64,000 nucleotides of DNA from Hirudinaria manillensis (lineage: Eukaryota; Annelida; Clitellata; Hirudinida; Hirudinidae), in assembly GCA_034509925.1 (NCBI GenBank), contig CM067534.1, positions 698,501 to 762,500 of the forward strand, in the 5' to 3' direction. Made by a program: the position numbers and the translations under genes. The notes beneath the pieces were generated by a model that saw only the letters and a program-made list of their open reading frames with translations, had not been told where the DNA came from and searched no databases. The stretch's first letter is position 1. Every line of letters starts with the position of its first letter. Below, piece by piece: positions 44,650 through 64,000 of this stretch.

Positions 44650-47600
44650 ATGAAAATGGGTTTTACTTCACAATTAAAGACACTGCTGTGGAAAAATTAC
44701 ATTTTGAGGCGAAAGAAACCTTTGAGGTTGTTTGCCGAATTGGTCTGGCCTTTGGTTATTTTTACGGCTCTGGCGTTAATCAAAATAAAATTCAGATCGT
44801 CACTGATCACTGATATGGAAGAGTGTCACTTTGAAGATGTTCCGCTACTTTCGTCGGGTTTGTTGTCTTTTTTCAGAGGATTCTACTGCAACATAGACTT
44901 TCCGTGTTATTCAGGGGTGAAGGATGGTTTACAAACTTCTTATTATGGTAGCAAAGGATGGTCTGCAGAAGATGAATTAAGATATTTCTTCATGTCTGAT
45001 AGGATTTATGAAGTCTCTCAAGAGTTAGAGAACTTTTTCAAGAGTCTTTGGAAAGTAGATATAGCAACTATGCTGAAAAATGCAATGGATACCATTGAGG
45101 TTGTCAAGCCCAAATTTCTTCCTTGTTTTATCCCATTGTATAAAGTTGTTAAAAATGACACATTGGATGAATATCCATACCTCTTGAATGGAACCTTGAG
45201 TCTGCAGGAAATGTATGACTTTTCAGATTTGTTTGCACAGTCTGGGGTGTCACTTGATCTCCTTACATCTGATATGTTTGATGAGATTTGTTCGAACGGA
45301 AAAATTATTGAATTTAGTCATGTCGCCAGTAAAGATGAATTCTGTAAACTTGATCAAGAAACTGCAGATTTGATTTTCACTGAAATTTTCACAAATGGTT
45401 CATTTGACATAGGTGATATCTGTTCTGCTCACTTGGATTTTGGTGAATATTTTACCTTGCTGGAGTTGGCATTGGATCTACAGAAGATTTTAGATTTGAG
45501 ATTTGAACTTGCCAAAAGCACTGAATATCTACAAGAAATGGAAAATCTCATAAAGAAAGCCAGAGAAAATCAGAGCGATGCTGAATTTGATGTTCGGAGG
45601 ACCATATGCGGGCAAAGGTCGCTCAGAAACAATTATTCATTTCTGAATCTTCTCACCCCTGCTGGCTTCCTGAATCCACAGGCAATCAGAGACTTGTTAT
45701 TCAATGTTAGAAATGATTCTGCAGAGTTCTGCCACTTTTCACTGCTAAGCCTTAAAGTAACCAGCTATCTTTCTCTTGGAAAAATAGTCTACACTCCAGT
45801 CACGCCAGAAACCAAGAGACTCATAAAGTTGGCAAACAAAACTTTTGAAAATCTCGATAAAATTGTGAGACTGGCAACAGAATTCGATTTATTGATTACT
45901 GACATGCTCGATATATTGGACAGTCCCATCTTGAAAGAGGCGGAAATATTCCTAACCATGTTCAGTTTCAATGAAGGAGCGAAATTAATTCTCAACATTA
46001 TGACAGTCGACGGAATACAGACGACTTTAAAGGAGATGCAAGATGCATTGAGGGACGTTATCAGAATTTCTGATTGTTTTGATTTCAATCGATTTCAAGG
46101 AGTGGAAACTGAAGAAGAATTGGCCATTCTTGGTCAGATGCTTAGCAAGAACAGGACCTTCCTTGCTGGCGTGGTGTTTCTTGTCAACGAAAATGAGACT
46201 GGCAAACCCACTCACCCTATGAGTTACAAGATCCGCCTCCACCAAAATTTTGTCGACTTGGGCTTCAAATACAACATCGAAGGAGAAACTAAAAGAGGAT
46301 CTCTGCCCACTAATCCGAGAATTGCTTCTAGATATATGAGGTCTGGATTTGTATTCCTTCAAGATATTATCGACCATGCCATCTTATCCATGGAGAATTC
46401 GGTGGACGATGTAGGTTCCATCCTTCAGTTATTTCCAAGTCCGTGCTATGTCGAAGACGTTTTCAAACTCGTCCTGGTCCGTACTTTCCCTCTGCTCATG
46501 ATCCTTGCTTGGATCATCATGGTGCCCATAATCGTCAAAGACATCGTTTACGAGAAGGAGATTCAGCTCAAGCAGTTCATGAAGGTCATGGGTTTGTCTA
46601 AAGAGGTTCATTGGGTCTCTTGGTTTCTTTTCTACTTATTTTCTATGACAGTCTCCGTGTTCCTTCTCTCTGCTTTGATCAAGTTCGGTAAAATTCTTGA
46701 ATTTACGGACGTGTTTCTACTCTTCGTATTTATATTGGTCTTTGTCATTGCTCTGATCACTCAGTGTTTCATGTTTAGTGTTTTCTTCAACAATTCTAAT
46801 GCAGCAGCCACTTTCACTGTGATCGCTTACTTTTCTTCATTTCTTCCTTATCGATTTTGCGTTTTGCATATTGAATCCATGTTGCTCTGGCACAAGTTGC
46901 TTGCGAGTCTCTCCTTTACGACAGCTTTTGGACTCGGCTGCAACTCCCTGGCCATATACGAATCACTGAGAAAAGGTATGCACTGGCGCTACATGTTCAC
47001 TTACCCTTCACCTAAAGACAAATATAGTTTTGCTCTCAGCATTGTTATGATGTTGTTCGACTCAGTTTTATATATGATCGTAACATTGTACGTTGAGAAC
47101 GTTTGGCCAGGCAGCTACGGAATGCCAAAGCCGTGGCATTTTCCAGTTTCCCGACCCGTGAGGTGGTTGCTAGGACTTAGACGTCACTTTACAAGAAGGA
47201 ACAACCAGTCTCTGAATAATCCCATGCAGTTCGATGACCTTGATGTCAACTTCCACGAAGGCAATGATGAGGACCTACCAGTCGGTGTTTTGGTGCACCA
47301 CCTTACCAAAAGGTACGAAAAGAAGCGACCTCTGGCAGTAAACAACTTGACAGTCGAGTTTTACGAAGGGCACATATCGAGCTTGCTAGGCCACAATGGT
47401 GCTGGGAAATCTTCCACCATGTTCATAGTGACGGGTCTCATGGCTCCTTCTGACGGAACAGTCTACATTAAAGGCCTGGATGTGAGGACCAATAGCAAAG
47501 AAATCAAAAAGATCATTAGCTTCTGTCCCCAGCACAACATTTTGTATGACTCCTTGACAGTTTGGCAGCATCTTCTTTTCTATGGTAAACTCAAAGGACT

Positions 47601-50600
47601 TGGCAATGAAGAGTTGATCTCAGAGTGTAGCAGGGTTCTTGCGGATGTCGAGCTCAGCAATAAGAGAGACGTGGAATCGCAATATTTATCTGGCGGTATG
47701 AAGAGACGCCTGTCTGTTGGAATAGCCTACCTCGGTTCTCCAAAAGTCATAATATTGGACGAACCTACTGCCGGCGTCGATGCCCGTGCCAGAAGATTCA
47801 TATGGGATCTCATCCTCAAGTACAAAGTAGACAGGACTACCATTCTATCCACCCATCTCATGGAGGAGGCAGAAGTGCTCAGCGACAGACTGGCGATTAT
47901 CAACAAGGGCACGCTTTATTGCAGCGGCTCAATCATGTTCCTAAAGAATCATTTCGCCTTCGGTTACAGGCTTACTGCAGAGTTTCGAAAGGACAGCTTC
48001 ACTGAGTCATCCAGACAACGATTCATCGACCTGGTTATGAATGCCGTTGAAGATGCGGACGTTGATAATACCATGTCTTTTCCTCACAGTATAACTTTCA
48101 TTCTTCCTCTCAAAAATTCGGATCAATTTCCAAACCTCTTCAAGCAAATCGAACTACAGAAGGACAAGTTCGTCCTGACTAGCTACGGCGTCTCAAGTCC
48201 GACGGTGGAAGAGATATTTGTCAACGTTAATAATGCAATCGATGCCAGCGAGTCGAGAAACAATTCCTCTAGACCTTACGAAGAAATCGAAAATTTTACT
48301 CCCTGTCCATATTTCAAGCCTGCCACTGGCGCCCGTCTGGCATTTCGTCAGTTGTTTGCACTGATGTTCAAAAGGTTCCGCTATTTCACGAGGAATAAGA
48401 AGTCGATTTTCTGCCAGCTTATTTTGCCGCCAATCTTTTTGCTCCTGACGCTCGCCGTATTGAGGATCGTCTTCGCCCTCAACTTGATATTCGAACATTC
48501 GCTGAAACTCAATCCGAAGATACACAGCGAGGAGAAGCAGTTGAATTTCTTTGTATCTCGCAACGATAAGGTCAGATGGGAGACCGATTCCGTCGAAGAT
48601 TCACTAGTGGACGTTTTGGGTTCAAAGGACGAATGTGCAGATCCTTTTCTGCGAGAGTTTAACAAGGACAGTTGTCCGAAAGACGAAGTGCGGTCGAAAA
48701 TCAGTTATTCGGACGCCTTTCGACCGGGTTTCGCGGTCAATTGTACCTGTGCTAACGGTTGGCAAAGTTGCGACTCGAAAGTTGATGGCGAACTGCCAAA
48801 GAACACCGCGCTGAGCAATGGAGACATCGTGTTCAATCTGACTCATTACGACATATCCAGTTACCTATTAAAGACTCACAGTGACTTTTCTGAGAAGCGA
48901 TTCGGAGGGTTCGAGTTTACCTCTAGCAAGTATCCTAAAGAACAAATATTAAACAATCTTGAGCAATTTTTGGAGTTGATTGATACAGTTTCAGCTGCTT
49001 TAAATAAGAACGTTTCATCGAGAACTAATATGCTGATGGCTGGACTTAACGAATTGTATCCTTATTTGACGAGGGATAAGTTTGCTAAAGTCTGGTTCAA
49101 TTTCGAAAGACCTGCATCTGCCGTTACTTACCTGAATTCCTTGCACAATGCGTTTTTGAGGGCAAATGATTCCGAAAGAGACAGCTCGAAAGGCTTCCTG
49201 TCAATTTACGATCACCCTCTCAATTCGACCAAGGAAGACTTGGCAGAAGTCCAAAGCATACTGGAGATTCTGCCTTCAGTTTGCGTCATGTTTGCCATGA
49301 GCATCATTCCTACGACGTTTCTGTTCGTTCTCATCGAAGAGAGACAGAGCGGCTTCATGCACCTACAGATGATCAGTGGAGTTCATTCGACAGTTTATTG
49401 GATCAGTAACATCATCTGGGATTCGTTTAACTACTCCTTCACTTGTGCCATCTGCATCGCTGTTTTTTACATATTCGACGTCAAGGAGTTTGTATCTCCT
49501 GGTAATATTTCTACATTCGTGGCCTTGTTGTTCGCTTACGGATGGGCTGTCGTACCTCTGACTTATCCGTTCGCATACGTCTTCAAAGAGGGAAATGTGG
49601 CCTACATATTCACTTCCGGGGGATACTTTTTCAGCGGTTTGATTCCCACCACCATCATGTTTGTTTTCGACTTTATTCCGAAAGAAAGGGATGAACAGAA
49701 TTGGGGGGATTTTCTCAGATCGTTTTTCATGATTATACCACAGTTTTGTCTCGGCAGAGGTCTCATGGAAATGATCGACAATCAAATAACGTACACCTCT
49801 CAAGTGGCCGTTTTCGGGAAAAGGGCAAAGTTCGTAGACCCCATGTCTTTTGACATGATAGGAAGATACATTATGTCTCTTATGATCTTCGGCTTCGTCG
49901 CCATGACAGCTTTTCTCGTCGTCGAATATTTTTCTGGTAGGGAATTTCGATTCTTTGAGAAAATCTTGAAAAAGTCGAGAAGCAGCAACACCAACCTGAG
50001 CAATTTCAGCGGCGAAGACGACGTTCTCGAAGAAGAGGAGAGAATTTTGAACGATCCCGAAGGCGACATTCTGATAGTAAAACAGGTCACGAAAACCTAT
50101 CGCAATCGAATCGGCCTCTGCAAGCACAAGAAATTGAGAGCCCTCGATGGGGTAACGTTCGGTGTCAAGGAAGGCGAATGCTTCGGTCTCCTAGGTACGA
50201 ACGGCGCTGGAAAGACGAGCCTCTTCAAAATCCTGACCGGTGACATCAGGCCGACCCATGGCGATGCATTTCTGGACAACTTGAGCATCAGGGATCAAAT
50301 TATAAAAGTTCGAAAGCATTTCGGTTACTGTCCTCAATTCGATGCCTTATGCACTTTGCTGAACGTCAGCGAACATTTAGCACTCTTTGCCAAATTGAGG
50401 GGTGCCTCAGACCAGTCGTTGAAGGAAGTTTGCAGCTGGGGACTGAGACGCCTCGATCTCAATCATCACGCCAAGACCCTATCGAAGAATTTGTCCGGCG
50501 GCAACAAGAGAAAGCTCTCCATTGCCATCTCGCTGATCGGAGGGCCAAGAATCATCTACATGGACGAGCCGACTGCTGGCATCGATCCTCGAGCGAGAAG

Positions 50601-51039
50601 AAGCGTCTGGAACTGCGTCCTTGGATCTGTCAGGAATGGATTATCGGTCATCTTGACCTCTCACAGCCTAGAGGAATGCGAAGCCCTCTGCACTCGTGTG
50701 GCCATCATCGTCGGTGGCAGTCTTAGGTGTATAGGTACGATTCAACATCTGAAAAGCAAATACTCAAAAGGCTACTACCTCAGCGTTAAATTCGCCGGTG
50801 ACGGCCCAGAAAGAAGCGACTTTGAAGGCATTCTGGATCGGAACTTCTTCGACGTCTCCTTACAAGAACAGCACGGCAGGTATTCCAACTACCTTTTGGC
50901 GGACACTTCCTTGGAACTATCCAAGGTCTTTCAAATTCTTGCTGAGGCCAAAAAAGTTGGATTGTTACACGATTTCTCGATCAATCAGACCAGATTAGAA
51001 CAGGTTTTCATGAAATTTGCTGAATCCGTTCGTAAATAA
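44650..51039 (+). CDS. ABCA-family full transporter, 2129 aa, single exon
   Basis: One uninterrupted frame from MKMGFTSQLKTLLWKNYILRRKKP, the usual ABCA start. Membrane helix 1 is at about 25-45, then a large first extracellular domain (about 48-600). Helices 2-6 at about 610-800 include the short EKEIQLKQFMKVMGL coupling segment. NBD1: Walker A GHNGAGKS at 914-921, signature LSGGMKRR at 1013, Walker B ILDEPTAGVD with D1037 and E1038. Helix 7 is near 1251, the second extracellular domain at about 1280-1545, helices 8-12 at about 1545-1750. NBD2: Walker A GTNGAGKT at 1849, signature LSGGNKRK at 1948, Walker B IYMDEPTAGID with D1972 and E1973. It ends QVFMKFAESVRK, like the VFVNFA motif of ABCA1. 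Length and the large first ectodomain fit the ABCA1/2/4/7 group of lipid exporters. Both ATP sites look complete, so it should be active. Lack of introns is unusual for this family. Confidence 0.95.
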   Translation: MKMGFTSQLKTLLWKNYILRRKKPLRLFAELVWPLVIFTALALIKIKFRSSLITDMEECHFEDVPLLSSGLLSFFRGFYCNIDFPCYSGVKDGLQTSYYGSKGWSAEDELRYFFMSDRIYEVSQELENFFKSLWKVDIATMLKNAMDTIEVVKPKFLPCFIPLYKVVKNDTLDEYPYLLNGTLSLQEMYDFSDLFAQSGVSLDLLTSDMFDEICSNGKIIEFSHVASKDEFCKLDQETADLIFTEIFTNGSFDIGDICSAHLDFGEYFTLLELALDLQKILDLRFELAKSTEYLQEMENLIKKARENQSDAEFDVRRTICGQRSLRNNYSFLNLLTPAGFLNPQAIRDLLFNVRNDSAEFCHFSLLSLKVTSYLSLGKIVYTPVTPETKRLIKLANKTFENLDKIVRLATEFDLLITDMLDILDSPILKEAEIFLTMFSFNEGAKLILNIMTVDGIQTTLKEMQDALRDVIRISDCFDFNRFQGVETEEELAILGQMLSKNRTFLAGVVFLVNENETGKPTHPMSYKIRLHQNFVDLGFKYNIEGETKRGSLPTNPRIASRYMRSGFVFLQDIIDHAILSMENSVDDVGSILQLFPSPCYVEDVFKLVLVRTFPLLMILAWIIMVPIIVKDIVYEKEIQLKQFMKVMGLSKEVHWVSWFLFYLFSMTVSVFLLSALIKFGKILEFTDVFLLFVFILVFVIALITQCFMFSVFFNNSNAAATFTVIAYFSSFLPYRFCVLHIESMLLWHKLLASLSFTTAFGLGCNSLAIYESLRKGMHWRYMFTYPSPKDKYSFALSIVMMLFDSVLYMIVTLYVENVWPGSYGMPKPWHFPVSRPVRWLLGLRRHFTRRNNQSLNNPMQFDDLDVNFHEGNDEDLPVGVLVHHLTKRYEKKRPLAVNNLTVEFYEGHISSLLGHNGAGKSSTMFIVTGLMAPSDGTVYIKGLDVRTNSKEIKKIISFCPQHNILYDSLTVWQHLLFYGKLKGLGNEELISECSRVLADVELSNKRDVESQYLSGGMKRRLSVGIAYLGSPKVIILDEPTAGVDARARRFIWDLILKYKVDRTTILSTHLMEEAEVLSDRLAIINKGTLYCSGSIMFLKNHFAFGYRLTAEFRKDSFTESSRQRFIDLVMNAVEDADVDNTMSFPHSITFILPLKNSDQFPNLFKQIELQKDKFVLTSYGVSSPTVEEIFVNVNNAIDASESRNNSSRPYEEIENFTPCPYFKPATGARLAFRQLFALMFKRFRYFTRNKKSIFCQLILPPIFLLLTLAVLRIVFALNLIFEHSLKLNPKIHSEEKQLNFFVSRNDKVRWETDSVEDSLVDVLGSKDECADPFLREFNKDSCPKDEVRSKISYSDAFRPGFAVNCTCANGWQSCDSKVDGELPKNTALSNGDIVFNLTHYDISSYLLKTHSDFSEKRFGGFEFTSSKYPKEQILNNLEQFLELIDTVSAALNKNVSSRTNMLMAGLNELYPYLTRDKFAKVWFNFERPASAVTYLNSLHNAFLRANDSERDSSKGFLSIYDHPLNSTKEDLAEVQSILEILPSVCVMFAMSIIPTTFLFVLIEERQSGFMHLQMISGVHSTVYWISNIIWDSFNYSFTCAICIAVFYIFDVKEFVSPGNISTFVALLFAYGWAVVPLTYPFAYVFKEGNVAYIFTSGGYFFSGLIPTTIMFVFDFIPKERDEQNWGDFLRSFFMIIPQFCLGRGLMEMIDNQITYTSQVAVFGKRAKFVDPMSFDMIGRYIMSLMIFGFVAMTAFLVVEYFSGREFRFFEKILKKSRSSNTNLSNFSGEDDVLEEEERILNDPEGDILIVKQVTKTYRNRIGLCKHKKLRALDGVTFGVKEGECFGLLGTNGAGKTSLFKILTGDIRPTHGDAFLDNLSIRDQIIKVRKHFGYCPQFDALCTLLNVSEHLALFAKLRGASDQSLKEVCSWGLRRLDLNHHAKTLSKNLSGGNKRKLSIAISLIGGPRIIYMDEPTAGIDPRARRSVWNCVLGSVRNGLSVILTSHSLEECEALCTRVAIIVGGSLRCIGTIQHLKSKYSKGYYLSVKFAGDGPERSDFEGILDRNFFDVSLQEQHGRYSNYLLADTSLELSKVFQILAEAKKVGLLHDFSINQTRLEQVFMKFAESVRK

Positions 51040-51194
51040 GGACTCTAGAACTTATTTTTTAAAACGTTTTTACCGATCCTTCTATGGTTTTTTTTTTTTG
51101 AAGCGGTATTTAATCTTTATTTTTTTAAATTTTTTTTGTGGAATATATTTTAATCTTTAAAATGCAAATGAACTTTTGATGAAATAACAAAGAG

Positions 51195-51200
51195 AATAAA
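51195..51200 (+). terminator. Poly(A) signal AATAAA of the ABCA gene
   Basis: AATAAA 156 bases after the TAA stop (51037-51039). Confidence 0.55.
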
Positions 51201-51784
51201 ATTGAATATAATAACTGCTTCAAAAATATCATCTTAATGGATATGAACGCCAGGGGGTTATGCGGTCGCTCCACTGCGGAGTGTGTCTTATCTCTGACGG
51301 CACCTTGCACCCGTCTGGCCATCATAAACTCGAATGACTTTCTGGTCCTCCCCCAATTCAGTTCTCGGGCGTTTCGCGATACCGGGCTAAAGTAATTTGA
51401 GATTCAACAATTCGAACGGAAAATAATTCACGGACGACGTTTCGGAGGTCGCAAAATACAATTCTGTCGCCAAATGGAAAGTTACAACGGCCGTTCGATT
51501 GGGTTCAATTTGAATTCGACTGCCGTCATAAATTGCAATGAATGCTCGGCCTTGGTACAATGCACTTCGTCGGGAAATAATCGAGAATCGGAGATTTAAT
51601 TTTGCCGAGTATAGACGGAACCGAAATGGAAACAAGGGATTCGGTATAAAACTTCGTTTGTACGTCGCCTCGTGCCGGGCTATGCTAAATCTTCGACGGC
51701 TTCAGGGCCAAGGGATGGAAAAGCTGGCTCTTAATTCAAGATGGATTCATTGCTTTGCGAACGACTGAACGGATGTAGCGGCCA
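51201..51784. other. Intergenic between convergent ABCA (+) and CUB/sushi gene (-)
   Basis: 51235-51740 is clearly richer in GC than the average and has several short open frames in different phases, none with family features. It may include the 3' UTR of the minus-strand gene. Confidence 0.45.
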
Positions 51785-62733
<10,949 letters not shown>

Positions 62734-64000
62734 CTGTTGTGACGATAGCAACATGAAACGAAGAATGGACAAACGCTTGGATGGATTCAAATGATTTGCA
62801 AGCACACACACGCACATTAACGCACGTACACTTGTATGTATGTATGTGATTTAATTGTAACGAACATGTTTTAATTAATTATTATTGATTAATTGTTATT
62901 AGTTACTTATTTTTTGGTCTAACAAAGTTGATAGTAGATTTTAGTATTATTTGAACCATTTGTAATTACCATATGATTGTGTTATGGATGGGTGGCTGTT
63001 AAAAATGGATCCTTTTACAACCTCCGGTCGAACGGACGGACGGATGAATTAATGGACGTATGTTTGGATGGATGGCTGGAAGAAGGGAAGGGACGGACGG
63101 ACGTACAGATAAATGGGCGGAAGGCGGGATGGATTGCGCAATCTTAAGCTCATGAATATAAAGCAAGAGAATAATATCCGGTCCGGGCTGAGGCATGTTT
63201 TTTCGGTTTCAAATATTCAAAAAGACGAAAAATTAATGGCCCATAAGTCAGCACTAACAATGGTTATAATAATAATGTTATTATAATTATAATTATAACA
63301 AGGTGTTGGTATTATTAATAATATGAAAAGGATCCTTATTACTATTTATTGTTATTTTTATTTAATAAATTTAATAATAATAATAGTTCATATTAATAAT
63401 AATAAATATTAACGTTAATAATTATAATGCATGCTCCCGTATAAATCACTCGAGTATAACCCGCATGTATTGATTCAATTGCATTCAATCAATTAAGCTT
63501 CTTGTTTGCACACGAGACGAACTCATTGATGCCGTCCATGCCTGTGATGTTGCGACTTTGTTTGCCCGGTTTTCTTATTGTTGTTTGCATTGTTTGCGTT
63601 GTTGTCGTTGTCGTCGTCGTCGCTGTTGTTGTTGCGACTTCAAAAAGGAAAGCAAGCAAGTGGTTGTAAATTAAATTGTAGTTTAACTCAAATTTAGGCA
63701 CGGTTAGGGTTAGGGTTAGGGTTAGAGTTAGGGTTAGCTAAGATGGTCGCGCTTACTGGACTCGCGATTTCGACTCAAGACTGCAAGATTGCAGAACTTG
63801 TCCTGTCTCTGTCCCTTTCTGCTTTGTCCCTCTCATCCGTGTGGAATGGACTTAATGGGCTCCTGATGCTGGGCATTCGGCAAGCAGGTTTATCGCAGGG
63901 GGAACGGTAAACGCCCCGGAGTTGAGTCCTTTGAAGGATTAAAAGTCCTGCCTTGGCTGGAATTGAATTGACGCGCTCGCGACTCCGGAAAATGAGATTT
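62734..64000. other. Unassigned end of window
   Basis: It should contain an intron and perhaps the first exon of the CUB/sushi gene, but no start exon is convincing. A frame at 63489-63701 is partly poly-Thr from CGT/TGT repeats. GGAC/GGAT-type tetranucleotides lie at 63020-63130, an AAT-rich stretch at 63255-63430, a TTAGGG tract at 63702-63736 and a GC-richer 260-bp block to the window end. Confidence 0.45.
63702..63736. repeat. Interstitial telomere-like repeat (TTAGGG)n
   Basis: Five TTAGGG units plus one TTAGAG variant, directly followed by a GC-richer block that may be a repetitive element. Confidence 0.85.

Noticed and set aside
63489-63701. Minus-strand frame as first exon of the CUB/sushi gene
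   Set aside because: Mostly poly-Thr from a trinucleotide repeat, with no signal peptide.

Overview
This is AT-rich nuclear DNA from an animal. The genes have many short introns with GT..AG borders and AATAAA poly(A) signals. The families present are an FG nucleoporin, an SH3BGR-type protein, Ig and CUB/sushi ectodomains and an ABCA transporter. The window is packed with trinucleotide microsatellites, mostly AAT/ATT, and carries short TTAGGG-type tracts. A lophotrochozoan such as a leech-like annelid would fit, but that is a guess from style only; the species cannot be fixed from the sequence.

Layout. 1-1021: last three exons of a Nup153-like nucleoporin (+). 2153-8963: an 18-exon SH3BGR-like gene (+) whose thioredoxin-like head is followed by a long tail built from phase-0 Ser/Lys/Asp exons. 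6837-28787: a tandem segmental duplication of about 11 kb per unit (junction near 17586/17587). Each unit holds the 3' end of the SH3BGR-like gene (dead in unit 2) and a secreted three-Ig-domain gene on the minus strand. Since duplicating, the units have gained different insertions: an RLE-type non-LTR element and an 873-bp hAT-like element in unit 1; a solo LTR, a second RLE-type element plus a mini-element, and extra 590-bp tandem repeats in unit 2. 29146-33553: a nearly intact CR1/Jockey-like LINE (-). 34525-36859: two intronless paralogous nuclear-type proteins (-). 37445-43171: an 8-exon adenylate-kinase-like gene (-) with an acylation-type N-terminus and an altered P-loop. 44650-51039: a single-exon, 2129-residue ABCA full transporter (+). 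51785-62733: a multi-exon single-pass membrane protein (-) with a CUB-like region, a sushi domain, one membrane helix and a cytoplasmic tail; its 5' end is not found. 62734-64000: repeats and unassigned sequence.

The genes do not form an operon or pathway. The most interesting signals are: (1) the two Ig paralogues, whose first two Ig exons differ greatly while introns and the third Ig exon stay almost identical, as expected for diversifying selection on a recognition molecule; (2) non-LTR elements repeatedly sitting at (AAT)n tracts; (3) the exon-modular SH3BGR tail; (4) about 31 perfect GTGAGT donor motifs directly behind a weak splice donor in the CUB/sushi gene; (5) a 2129-residue ABCA gene without introns in an intron-rich region. 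All percentages and exon borders come from reading by eye, with no alignment program or transcript data.
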